A stretch of 64,000 bases of DNA from Pelecanus crispus (taxonomy: Eukaryota > Chordata > Aves > Pelecaniformes > Pelecanidae): positions 1,934,372 to 1,998,371 of the forward strand of contig NC_134655.1 of assembly GCF_030463565.1 (NCBI RefSeq), read 5' to 3'. This document shows positions 46,701 through 58,260 of this stretch, one piece after another. Each line of letters begins with the position of its first letter. Position 1 is the stretch's first letter. Under the pieces are notes generated by a model. It was not told the origin of the DNA. It ran no database searches and saw nothing but the letters and a program-made list of their open reading frames with translations. A program made the position numbers and the translations under genes.

Positions 46701-49700
46701 GTGCCATCCCAGCCAGGAGCACAGGACCCATGGGAGCTGCTTGCAAGGGCTGCAAACAGCCCGCTGGGATCGACTCTTCCTGCGCCTCCCGTGCCAAGGA
46801 CAGAAAGCAAATTCTGTTTTCCTTTTGCTCATGCAAAATGCACTCGGGCCACACATGCTTTTACAGTATTGTTGGTGGTTTTGCTCAGGTGGCTGAAGCC
46901 GGGGCAAATCCAAACATCAGTCTGAACAGCCAGGGATGGCAGGGGTGGCTTTGAGAGGCTGTTGGGATCAGGCACGGCTGGGCGAGCACCGCAGCAAGGT
47001 GTTTGAAAAGACCGAGCAGCTCTGATATCGAGAGCTCTGTTCTGAACAGTCGGGAACACGGGCTTTCAATTGCCTCAAAATACACCCCAGGGTGTGCGGG
47101 TGCGGGGATGGCACACTGGGGTTTGTTTATAGAAGTGTGTAACTGGACAAATACATATAAATAACAAAACATAAACCAAAATAATACTTTTTTTTTTTTC
47201 TACCCACTGAGCTATGCTGGCAGCAGACCCCCGTACTTCTACGCTGCCTGTCATTTCAATCCTGTGCTGATCTGTCCCGCACATTGCTCTTCCCTATTTA
47301 CTATTAGAAATTAGGCTGCACCAAAACGGTGGATCACGAAGATGGCATTTCCGAGGGCGATATTTGCGCCACAGCGGCCGGAGCGCGTTAGTCACCGAAG
47401 CTCCGCACTGGAGGTGCTGGATATCCCCTCTGGCTGGGGTCTGAGAGAGGAGCTGGAGGGACGGGAGGGCAGAAACTATCCCGCCGCGACGCTGCGTCAG
47501 CATTCGGCCAGCGGTGCTGGGTGAAGCTGCTCCTGTCCGCCTCCTCCAGCCGCCCCGGATGGTCCCAGGCGGCAGCTCAGCAGTTCGCTTCCTCAAGGAG
47601 CCTTCCCCGGGGAGCGCCAGCTCCGGCTTCGCATCCCGGGAGGAGCTGGCAGGTCTCCAGAAAACCCTTCCGAGGTCTGTCTGGGGGGGGGGGGGGGTCG
47701 TGCTGCCACTGCGGTTGTATTCAACCATTAAATGCTCATTCGTAGAAACGAGTGGGGACGCGGTGTCAGAGGAGGCCGGCGCCGTATACAACGTAGACGA
47801 GGCGGTGGAGTCGGTGCTGGGGTCAGAGCGGTCGGGTTTAGGATCCTCCCGCGTTCAAAAGCATGCTCCGGGGAGAGCCGGGGCTGGAAGCTGCAGCTCA
47901 GTAACGTCCCACAAAACACGAGGTCCGGGATTTTCAGAGGGTATCTGCATCTGGAGGAACTCTGCAAGGCAGGTGGCAAACTCTTTATTGCTCTGAAGGC
48001 TTTCCTTTCAAATGAGGTGTTTTTTCCAACGCGGGTTTTCCCTCCAGCAGCATCTCCAGGTCAGCGGCTGTCAGCAGGTGAAACTCCATGGCCCAGGGGA
48101 CTCAGGGCAGGCTGGATAAATAAAATGATTTCTTCCAGGCTTAAAATCAACAGCGGTATTTTGCCCGGGTGCTGGGGCCCTCGATTCTCCTCCACCTGTG
48201 CTCATTCACTCGTCCTTGCTGAAGCAGCAAAACTGCAGAGCCTACCACGGAGACGGTCCTTGGGGGTTATTCCTGGAGGATCTGGAGATAAAGAGGGCCT
48301 CTGCCAGCACTCCTCTGTTTTCCACCTCTTCTGTAGCTTTGCTCAAGTTTGGCCGTGCCCTTGTCCCGAGCCCACCAGCGTGACCGCTGCCGAGCGGGAG
48401 CCGTCCCGGCGGCGAGGGCTGGCTGGCAGCTCTGCTGGGCTCCAGCCCCTCCGGGCTGCAGGTGGCTCTGCCCAGTCCCCCCGAGCTGCTCCGGGGCCGG
48501 GCGAGCGTGAGTCACGCTGCAGAAATCTCCCCGGGGCTGCTCCTGCGTTTGGAGATCGTGCCCATCTCCAGCGTGCACGTTTGGACTGGTTCAAGCAGAG
48601 CTGCTTAACTGGGTCAATGGCTTGGCACCCCGTGATGGGAGGAGCCGGGCTGGGGCGAGAGCATCGCTCCTCTCCCTGGGGAGAGACCCGGAGGCTCCTG
48701 CCCACCTCCCCCCTGCCCGCTCGGGCTCTCCTGCCTGGTTTCGGCTCTAATCCCAGCGTGGTGGAGGGTGGTGGTCTCACAAATACCTTCCCCCTCACTA
48801 GAGGCGCGTGGCTGCGGGCTGAGCGTCGGGAGCGGGAGGAAGACGTTGCATGGGAACGGCAAAAGACGGACAACAAGGCGGTTCGGCCGGGAGCCGGCGG
48901 GGAAATGGGGCTTTTGATCCCAGCCATGTCGCCGAGGGGTCCCCCCTCCCCTTGGCCGCACGTCCTGGGCAGCACATCAAAGGCGATCGATCCCAAAGGC
49001 GCTGCTGGGGCGCAGCACCCGTCAGACGGGACCCAAAACCTCCCTGCCTGGCTTGCAAGCATCCAGCTTTGTTCTGTCTCGTCCACTGCTCGCTCAGAAG
49101 GCCGCCTCTCGAGTTAAGAGAAAGTAATGTGCTTTAAGAAACATGCAAATGCTCGTGCCTGTGCTGAGAGTGAAGGAGCTGTCGGGGTTTCTGCTCTCGT
49201 GGGCGCTGCCGGGGCATGCTCCCCTGCTTTTGGCTGCTTCCCCTCTGCTCCTTCTGCTGCACTGGATCCCAGCGGCACTTGCTTTGCAAATGCAGACCAT
49301 AGTTTCCTCCTCCACAAATAGAAAACAACGAGGCTGCAGTAGGTTTGATGTTAAAAATGTGGTTTCCAGCATCCCAAGTCAGGGAAGCAGCGGAAACGTG
49401 GGTGTTTCCCAGATCTTTCCTCAATGCTATTTTCCTGTGAGGTATTTGCAGCGCAGCTGCAGGGGACGTGGTTTTTCTGCGTGTTTAGCGAGTGGATCCC
49501 ACCAGCATCGTCCCCTCCCGGGCACGGAGGGGTGCTGGGAGCGGTGGCCATCGGGGCGGGCGCTGGGAAGCTGGAGCCCAGGCCAACGCCGGCCGCGGCA
49601 CTCGTCTGCGGCGTGCTATTAATAACCCACCAGCGAGGCTGCCGGGCTGGAGGAAACGAAGGAAATGAAGTTAATACATGGAAATGCTTCCTTGTTTTCC

Positions 49701-52700
49701 CATTTGGTGCTCGGGGGCCTGTCTGTTGCTCCCCGCACCTCTTGCCCAGCCCAGGCTGCGGCTGGGCTCGGGGGCTGGATGGCAGCTCTGGGAGAGCCCA
49801 GTTTGGGGAAAAGTGTTGAAGAATAATGCTTCTGGGGATGGCGAGCAGAGAGCAAAGAACACTTAAGGCATGACTGAGCTGCTTAGAAGGAGGGAGTGGG
49901 GTGTAGGGGGCTGCTGTTTGGGGTGAAGGGGAGAAAGGGCACCTTTACTTGTGGATTTTGGGGCAGCGTTGCTCCTCGCCAGTCCCATGCGAGAGCTCCG
50001 CGGTAGCCGGAGACTGGGAAACCAGCTCGTGCGCAGAGGACGGGCTCCGTGGGGCCGGGGCGACGCAGCGTGACTCAGCCTGGCCGCGCTTCCCATGCCG
50101 CGGCGCTGCCGGCAAGTCCCTTCCTGCAGCCGCCGAGGGCAGGCAGCATGCAGGCTCTGCCCGCTTCGGGCACGCGTGGTCCTCGGGCGCAACCGCAAAA
50201 AACCCCCAGCCTCCCTTTCCCACCCGGTCTGCGTTATTTCTGAGCAATCCTGCCATTCTCCAGGCGGCCCCATGGCTGCTGCTAGCCGGGGAGGCTGCTG
50301 GTGGGGATGCTTTCCCGGGGGCTCGGGGCAGGAGCCTTGGCTCTGACCCCGCACGCAATGCTTGAGCGCAGCAAAGAGCAACTTTGCAAATCCCAAACAC
50401 TGCCAAGGTGCACATCGTGGGCTGCTGTCAAAAGCGCCCGCCTGCCTTCGCGAGAGGGCGAGAGAAACGGCGCCGTCTCCGTGGGGCGGCTTTGGGGTGC
50501 CGAGCAGCGGCGGCTGGGGGACGCGCTAACCCCCGTTGTTGTTTGCTCCTCTGCCAGTTGGTTTCTTGTCAAGACAAGGTCCTCCTCAACATGCTCCTGG
50601 GTGGAGCCAAGCCTGCTGCAGGGCAGAGCCATAACCCATGGAGCTGAAGTCTGCGCCATGCTCTGGGGGGACAGAAATGGGGGTGCAAGGAGACCCGTCC
50701 AGCATATGCTCGAGCAAGCGCCATACATGCAAACCTCTACAAACGGAGCAGCAAATGTGGTGTTGCAAGACAGCGAGACCTTCCCCGCGAAGCACCAGGA
50801 GGCGGAGTGGAGACAGCAAGAAATACGTCTTGCAAACTTTCTCCTGAGTTATAGAGAATCAGCCGGGGATTGCAGCAGGGAAGAATTTGCAAAACCCATC
50901 TGAGCTCCCGCAGAAGCAGAGCCGCTCCAGTGATGCGCCCCGTGCTCAGCTCTCGCCTTGGGGATTTCATCTTTTCCTCCAGGTTTCCCATCTTTAATTT
51001 GTTTCCCGCTGCGGTTTGCCACCCCCGGGCTCTTGGGGTGCAGGTGATGCTGTGAGGGCTCCGGTGTTGGTCCAGGAACAGGCTCCTAGGCTCTCTTTCC
51101 CCTCCCTAAAAAATTACACTTGCGGAGGAGGAATAAGCAAGGCCCAGGGCAAGAATGGGAGTCACCCGTGAATAAACCCAGCACCTTGCCCGGGTTGGTG
51201 AAGGGGGACAAGGAGCACAAAGGAACCCTCATTACAGCGCAAATCAGGAGTTAATGAGTGTGATTTGGTGATGTGCTCAAGAGCAGAACATTTCTCTGCC
51301 CCATCCTCCAGCCATTAAAACTTTAAATGGGGGGAAAAAAAACCCCCAGTCTCTGATCTCCTGCTGCAGGTGGACTGCCTTCTCTTGGATGTGCAGCTGG
51401 AACCTGAAGGAAAAGCAAACCCTCTGGCCAAGAGGTGCTAACTCCGGGGTGAGGGCGTTCATTCGGCGGGGCAGAGGGGTCACCTCCTGCTGCTGCACCG
51501 CACTCTGGTGCGGCCGAAGCCGCAGGGCTTTGTTTAAAAGGTAGGATAAATGCTGCTGATGGGCACCAGGCTGTATCTTCCAGGCCACCGTCCTTAACTC
51601 AGCATCATGCTGGCGGTGGTGGCTGAGCGGGAGCTGTCCCCATCCACGCCCCCAAGCTCGTCAGGGCCGTCTCGTCTGGCCTCCGGGTCACTTGAATTAA
51701 TTGTAGGCTACAAAGTTGGGTGCTGGGCTAAGCCACCCAGTGCCTGTCTCCTTTGAGACCGCAAACCAAGCTCGCATGAGTTTAATCCTCCCCCTGCCTT
51801 GTTACGGGTGTTTGCCCGACCCCACGCCAGGTCTAACCTGGAAGTCAGAGGGAGCGCCAGAAAATCGACAGGATGGGGAAAGCGCCTGGTTTTAGGAGGC
51901 TCTGTATTTGGATGCCACTCCCAAGTGCGGGGTGGCTGGGTGTTTCCCCCCCCCCCCCCAAACAAACAGGCGGGTAATCCAGCTGCGGTGCGGGGATGAG
52001 GGAAAAGGGAGCGGAGGAGAAGCTGGCGCAGCCGAGCAGCCCCGCATGCCATGGTGGGGGGCTCGGGGGGTGTTTTGGGTAGTTGGGCAGTGCCTGGGAT
52101 TCCCCGTCCCGGGTCAGCGCATGGCGCAAGGTGCTTTTAGGCAGGCAAACTGCAGCCCGTCCCCTGCCTGTGAGCAGACTAATTTGATGCCCAGCTTTGG
52201 TGGAAGGATGATGGGGCCAAGCGTCCTATCTCAGCTGAAACTATTTGAACTAAACGTAATAGAAAATGAGACAACGAGCCAACGAACAACAGCTGCTGGA
52301 TCTTTATAAGGATAAAAGATAAGGAACAAATTAGGAGTATGGAAGCACTTAACCCTTCTGGGAGCAGGGAAGGAGCCTGTAACACCTGATCAAGGTGTCG
52401 GAATCAAAAAATGAGGATCTATGATCTATGATCTCGTGTTCTCATTGATTTCAGTGCACACAACACATACGAAGAGGTGTGAGGTCGATAGTGGGTTGGC
52501 TACGGAGAGCGGAAAGGACTTTAGGCTATGGGATGGGGTAACACCACGGTGACTGGGCACCCCCCCACTGGGCACCTACCAGAAGAGCCTGCTGATACGA
52601 CCCTTTTCTTTTCAAACAGGAGCTTTTGCATCCCGCTCCCCACCCAACCCAGTCCGTAAGACCCAGCTGTAAATCCGAACCACTGCAGACGCTCGAGGTC

Positions 52701-54192
52701 CCCTTTACAAGGCAGCTGCAGCGGTTCCTGAGCTGCTTTTGCATTGCCATGGGGCTGAGCTCCCTACAGGCGTCCCAGCAGGAAGCAGTTGGGCTGTCTT
52801 AATTATAGAAGCACAATTTCTGACGCCTGCGTCGCTACAGAAACTTTGTTTGGGTTTCCAAGAAGCTGTTCATTCCTTATTGCTTTTGTTTTGTTTTTTT
52901 CTCATTTCAGGGATATCGAAGGAGTCGTGTTCAGGCGGCCCCAGGGCAGTTATGTCCTTGATGGTATTTGAAGCGAGGCGTCTGCTGGGGGAGAGGTGAG
53001 GAGCGAGGGAAGGGACGGCGGCTGGGGAGGCCACCGCATCACCTATGGTCCCAGCTGAGCCGCCTTAAGCTGCCAATTTTTGCTAGACCTGGAAAAATAA
53101 ATCAATAAGCCGGCTCAGCTTTTTTTGGGCTTGCCTTCACCTTCATTGGTCCTTGTGGTCCCTTAGGTTTGTTAATCTGTTGATGGGCCTAAGGTAATAT
53201 TCGAAGGAAAGTCCATTCGCTCCCTTCATTTATTTCTCACCTGGGCTCCATCACCTCCTATTTGAGACAAGAATTGCCCATCTTCACCGTGAGCCTGCCT
53301 GCAATTTCGGTCATTTAGTCCTCTGCAGAGCACTGGAAGCAAGTACCTGGGAATTTCCCCGGTGTAAGCAGGATTTAAGGTCTTTCTGCTGATTTTAGAG
53401 TCCTCAGTATTTGCTGCAGGTTTTAGGTTTTTACTCAAATGAACCCAATGACGGTTCTGCTCCTTCTGCCTCCAGGCAAAGCCCGGGAGCAGGAGCCAGT
53501 GGGGAGCACGGCCAAGGGCTGCCCGGAGCTCAGTGACTGCGGTTCATGCAAAAAACCGAAGTAGCAAAGTGGCAGTGTCCATAAGGTCTGATCCTGCCAG
53601 CCTTGCTCCTGAAGGATTGCAGCTCTGACTTGGGGATGAGCAGTGGTGGCACTCCTGTGCTGGGTAAAAGGGGTTTTTTGGAGGATCTCTGTAAAGGGGA
53701 GCCTGGAGCTGCTAGGGTGATGCTCCTGGGGGGCTGGAGAGGTGGTGTGGCTTGGCCTCCTCATCTCCGGGCAAGGTGGGGAGATGCTGGGATGCTGAGG
53801 ATATCTCTGGAAGGCTGGGTGGTGAAACAGCTGCTGTGTCCATAGAGCTATAGGTTTCTTCTCTCGTGGCCATGTAACCAGCCTCCTGGGACCATCGCTG
53901 CTCAGGGCTCTGTGACGCCACTGATCCATCAAACACCAAAACCCGATTTCAAAAGTCAGTAGGTCAGAAAGGGCCAGGGCCAGATACCGTCCTGAAGACA
54001 GGAGAGAACCGCGCTGCCTTACTAACCGCTGTTGGTCAGCTGGTGATGGGTGGCCCTGGTCTAGGTTTCATTCTAGTCTGTAGGAAAAAAAAAAAATAAA
54101 AAAAAAATCCTGGTATCTTTAGGGAAAGTAGAAGTGGCCCCATGTTCTCTACAGGTCATTTAATAGCTCATGGTTTACTGGTTTTCTTGCAG
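40764..54192. other. Long GC-rich noncoding stretch, no gene recognised
   Basis: I could not assign any exon or RNA gene. Open frames of up to about 460 codons (47.7-49.1 kb, + strand) lack any recognisable domain or homology and overlap equally long frames elsewhere, as expected in GC-rich DNA. Homopolymer runs lie near 41987-42010 (A), 45403-45414 (C), 47684-47697 (G) and 51948-51959 (C). Confidence 0.5.
43300..43680. repeat. Possible dispersed element, unidentified
   Basis: The stretch from 'actaattagccttcatggccctgagcagcctcacctgggacc' to 'ttggtgtcatcactgctgacc' has the dense CCTG/TGACC texture and short directly repeated words of an old LTR or SINE-like copy. It includes 'gcccatttaagctcagccctgg', which could be a degenerate core promoter. 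I cannot name a family, and there is only one copy in the window. Confidence 0.2.
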
Positions 54193-54248
54193 TGCGGCCA
54201 TCTCTACGGAAGCAGCCGAGGAGGTCTGGAGCACTGGCTGCACAGCAG
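54193..54248 (+). other. Exon-like 56-bp segment with good splice sites at both ends
   Basis: The segment is preceded by 'actggttttcttgcag' and followed by CAG|GTGAGC. All three forward frames are open across it. No family is recognisable. It could be an exon of a noncoding transcript, an alternative 5' exon of a downstream gene such as ARHGEF9, or chance. Confidence 0.2.
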
Positions 54249-54955
54249 GTGAGCGCAGGAGGTGTTTCTGATCAGCCCCAAACTCAGGGCCTGCCCCAGT
54301 GCTCAGTGATTTTTTTTTTTTTTGGCCCGCAGTCAGCTTTAGCTGAAGAAAATGGAAATAATGTTGTTGGGAGGGAGGGGAAAGAGGGGGAACTGATTAC
54401 TTCATGCAGTGCACCTTGGGCTAGCTAAGGTGGCTGTTGGCAGGGGCTGATTTGGCAGAGGGAAGAAAAAGCCCTGTCCGGTGGGCTGTTTGCTAAGATT
54501 TAAGGGCTGATACCTCGTAAAAGCTGGGGTATGGGGGGGAAATGGGGCTGGGGTTGCGAGGTGTTACCCCTCGTCCCTGGGAGATGCACATACAGGCATG
54601 TCAGCATTGCTGCCCCCGGATTTTGTGGTTATTGTGATTTTTTTTTTTTTTTTTTTTCCCCTTACGCATCTGAAGGTTTTCTTCAAGCCCAGCTTATGAA
54701 GCTGTATGATTTCCTCAGACTTACACCTTTCTTTTCCAGGAAAGACAGCTTTCAGCTGCTTCCCGCAAGCAGGAGAACAGGAGACGTCGCGGCTTAATGC
54801 TCCGAGCGCAGATAGAAAATGCGGTCTGGAGAGGAGCCCTCATTTTCACAGCCAACCCCCCGGTCCCATGTGTCTGAGCACCCAAGGCGGGCAGCGCTGC
54901 GTGCGCCGGGGCTGCCCGTGGTGTTTCCCTTTGTGCCGGGTGTTTACGGGACGGG

Positions 54956-55077
54956 GCTGGATGCGACCCCTGTGCGTGGCACCAGCAGGGCTGAGCTTTT
55001 CCTTGGGAGAAGCGTGGCTGGATGCGACCCCTGTGCGTGGCACCAGCAGGGCTGAGCTTTTCCTTGGGAGAAGCGTC
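54956..55077. repeat. 61-bp tandem duplication
   Basis: The segment beginning GCTGGATGCGACCCCTGTGC and ending CTTGGGAGAAGCGT is present twice in tandem, starting at 54956 and 55017, with no visible difference. The duplication is therefore recent. Confidence 0.93.
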
Positions 55078-56880
55078 AGCCGCCAGCAAGATGAAAGCAG
55101 GCTCAGACGCTGCCGTGCCTCGACGCCGTTTGCTCCGTCAAACGTCGGGGGTGACCCATCTCGGAGCAGAAAGGCGACGTGGTCCTCGCCCGGCGCTGGC
55201 AGCAGCGCAAGCTGCCGGTGACGCAGCCAAATGCCACCGGCTGCAACAGCTCTGGCTCACGCTGCGCACGTAAGCGTGAGCTTAAATCCCCCGGATGGGA
55301 ACCGCAGCGTGGAAGGACCATGAGCTAGGCAGGCCTGGCCCGTTTTGGGGGGCGGCAGGGGCAGTGCTGGCGATGCTGAGGGAAGGGGGACGGAGGTACC
55401 GCGGCGATGGACGGCCGGCGGGGACGGCTTCGCGCACGGGCGTTGCTCCCTGCCGCGGTATTGGTGCGACTTTGCCGATGAGGACTGAAGGCTACCAGGA
55501 CAACTGCTACGAGATCCTGCCCGTCGTACCCACTGCAGCGTCTTCCCAGGCCATCGGGACCCCCCCCACCTCTTGTCCTCCCCCGTAGCTTAGCGAATGC
55601 CCTCAAAATCTCACCCTTCCTATGGAAAAGGCGTTATTCTCCGCCTCTCTGAGACTACAAGGGCAGCCACAGTTTTGCCTGCTGCTCTTTTTTTTTTCTT
55701 GGCAGATCCATCCTGCTCTCGGGTATATCGATAAATCTCTGCAGTATAAAATAAAACACGAGGCTGCATGAGCTCTGTGGCACGGAGGCATCTCAGCTCT
55801 GCCCCAAGCCGCGTAGGGATGGATGCGAACGTTTGGAGGAGCACTGGAGCAACTGGGGTGGATTTTTGGCCCTTGGGTTAACTCTCCACGAATGGGTCGA
55901 TGGCGTAAAAAGTTAAGGGGCTTCTTGCTGCCTGCGCCCAAAGCCAAAGAAAGCATTTGCGTTTCGATGCATCACCGAAACAATCGGAAAGCCAGGTGGA
56001 AAACTCTGAGCTTGTGCTGTTCCATGGAGTGATTGATATGATGATCCCAATTACACTTAATTGTGGTTATCCTATTAATAACACCCTCTTTCTGTAGCAC
56101 ACACCTGCCTCTCCATGGGAAACACTACGAATGTAACTTAAAACACCAATTACATGCGATGGAAAAGCAGCAATTAAATCCACTGAGCCTTGCCTAAATA
56201 ATGATTTCATTTCCCTCCAATGTTTTTAAACGTTATAAAGGCTGTTCCTTAAAACAAAAGCAATTCTTTTATTCGTGTGATCTCCTCTTTATCCACGCAG
56301 GCACACCTCCAGCCCGGGTGCTGACGGAAAGCACCGGTGGGGACGCGTGGCTGGGGTGGGAGAGCCCTGCCTCGTCGTCACAGGCTTTCGGGGCACTGCT
56401 GCTTGGAAGTTAATTTTCTCCAGGGATGTTTTTCTGGGGGAGAAAATACGAAGCTGAGCTTCTACTGTGTGGTGTCCGGGTTGGGGAAGGGGCTGGCAAA
56501 GCTCGGTGCTGTTTCACCAGGTGTCTGCGGGTTGTCAGATGAGGAGTTTGAAGCACCTGGCCAAACCCAAATGATTTGGTTTTTGCCCAGGTGGGCTTGT
56601 GGTTGTGTAAAAGGTCTCCTCTCTGTGTGGGAGGAGGAGGAAGGTGGAGAAAGAAGTTGCTTTCCTCCCAGGGAAGGAGACAAAAGGAGCTGGAAAGAAG
56701 TCAACAGTGAGCCCAGCCCATGATGGCAACCCCGTTCAGGAATAAGGAGCCTGGATAAAAATTGAGGTAGCTTTTCCAGTCTCGCCATCCGGGCTGCTCC
56801 GTAGTGGCGGAGGAGCTGTGGTGAAACCTGGTGCCCGGTGGCCCGACTGCTGCCCGAGGCAAGGCGTCTTTTCGCCGTCG
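55078..56880. other. Noncoding; contains an A/T-rich candidate regulatory block
   Basis: No exon is recognised. The A/T-rich block at about 56030-56215 stands out against GC-rich flanks and is listed separately. Confidence 0.5.
56035..56215. promoter_or_regulatory. Candidate enhancer: cluster of homeodomain-type cores
   Basis: Within about 170 bases there are CAATTA (56048-56053), TTAATTG (56057-56063) overlapping TGTGGTTA (56062-56069, a RUNX-type core), CCAATTACATGC (56146-56157), CAATTAA (56171-56177) and TAATGATTTCAT (about 56199-56210). Short A/T-rich islands with such spacing in GC-rich intergenic DNA near developmental genes are often conserved enhancers. Conservation cannot be tested here. 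Confidence 0.3.
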
Positions 56881-58260
56881 GCACCCGCGAAGCCGGGGTG
56901 TTGGCCCAGGTGGGGCTGGGGGTCCCGAGCACCCACGGAAGAGGCCGGAGGTGGCCGGGCGCCTTCCGTACGGCAGCGCCGGTGCCCAGGCCTGCGGCAC
57001 CCGGCAGGTCCCCAACGCCAAGCTCCCGTGCCTCAGTTTCCCCGAGGGCTGGTGGGCGCCGGGGGCTGCTGCGGAGCGGGCTGGGGCTGGGACCCCCGCG
57101 GTCCCCCCACGCCGGCGGCGGGAGCCGAGGCACCCACGCTTCCTCCGACTGTTCTTATCGCGGGGGGGGGGACACGACACCCACGCACTCCCGTGGGCTG
57201 CGGTGAGCGGGGTCAGCCTCTCCCCCAAAAAGCAGCCTCCCCCCCCCGGGCATCGCCACCCGCCCGCGGCCCCGTCACCCCGCGGAGCCTCCCCCGTGGG
57301 GCGGCGGGCGGTGCCGCGCAGGCTGCCGGCGGGGGCGGACGGACGGACGGACGGACGGACGGGCGGCTGCCTGCTCGCCGCACCGGCTGCAGAAAGTTTC
57401 CCCCGGGCTCCCGCTCGCACCCGGGCCCGGGCTCTTGCTACGGCCGGGGCGGGTTTGGGTTTGCTCGTTGCTATTCTCGCTCTTCTCGGGCAGCGCCCGG
57501 GCGCGGCGAGCGCCGGGCCCCGACGGGCCGGGGCCGCGGGGGATGCGCGGCGGCGGCGGAGCAGCGCGGCCCGGGCCGGGCCTCGGCGGGCGCCCCCCGC
57601 GCCCCGCTCCCCGCGGGCGGCCCCCGGCCCCCGGGGCGGCCCTCGCCCGGCCCGGGGCGGCCCTCGCCGCCGCCCCCTGAGCGCTCGGCCGGGGGCGCCG
57701 GGGGTCCCGGGCCGGTGCCGGGCCGGCGGGGAGCGCTCGGCGGGCAGAGCCGGGCGCGGCGGCGGGAGGCAGGTCCCGGGGGGCGGCCCGGCGGCCGGGG
57801 CCGCGCATGGCACGGGCACCCCCTTTTCCAGCTTTTTTCCCTTTTCCAGCTTGTTTTTAGCTTTATGTTTCCCGGAGGAGCTCGCAGCATTAGTCGCTTT
57901 TTGTAAAAGAAAAAATTTTTTTTTTATTTTTTCTTAATTTTTTTTTTTTTTTTTTTTTTTTTAATATTCCAACCTCCAGCCGGCAGCGCAGAGTTGCGGT
58001 TATTCCCCGGGACCGTGTTAGCGTGCGGCGCCGAGGCCATGCGGGGAGGTAAGCGCGGCACCGGGCTACGAGGGGGCCGGGGCCGGGACCGGGACCACGG
58101 CGGCTCCGCTGCGGGCAGCGCGGCCCCGGCGCTCTCGGCGGAGAGGGTCCCATCGCTTTTTTCAGTATTCCCACCCGAGAAGCGCGTGTGTGTGTGTCCC
58201 CCTGCGCAGGTACCCGCAGGGCAGACGCCTCCCCTCGCCCCCCAATATGAGCGCAAAGCC
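56880..58260 (+). promoter_or_regulatory. CpG-rich block, candidate ARHGEF9 promoter
   Basis: CpG is abundant from about 56.9 kb and very dense from 57.25 to 57.82 kb and again at 57.99-58.15 kb. A long T-rich tract (57917-57962) interrupts it, and it holds six GGAC tetramers (57337-57360). There is no TATA box. Its place downstream of AMER1 on the + strand matches the start of ARHGEF9 in mammals. Proline/arginine-rich open frames of over 360 codons here occur on both strands and are compositional. Confidence 0.45.
58039..58048 (+). other. Candidate first coding exon end (Met-Arg-Gly, phase 1), possibly ARHGEF9
   Basis: An ATG in GAGGCCATGC is followed after only ten bases by the donor GTAAGC (58049-58054). 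It would encode Met-Arg-Gly plus the first base, G, of the next codon. Human collybistin isoforms differ at the N-terminus and, from memory, join a common exon that starts within an Asp codon (G/AY) of DSIVSAEAVW. A phase-1 exon ending in G fits that join. The shared exon is outside the window, so the assignment depends on synteny and phase only. A noncoding first exon of any gene could look the same. Confidence 0.3.

Noticed and set aside
47732-49117. 461-codon + frame
   Set aside because: No domain or homology is recognised, it overlaps long frames on the other strand, and no splice or promoter context supports it. It fits GC-rich background.
56818-57937. Overlapping + and - frames of about 360-370 codons in the CpG block
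   Set aside because: They are Pro/Arg/Gly-rich in all frames, typical of CpG islands. Only the short splice-donor exon at 58048 has any support.
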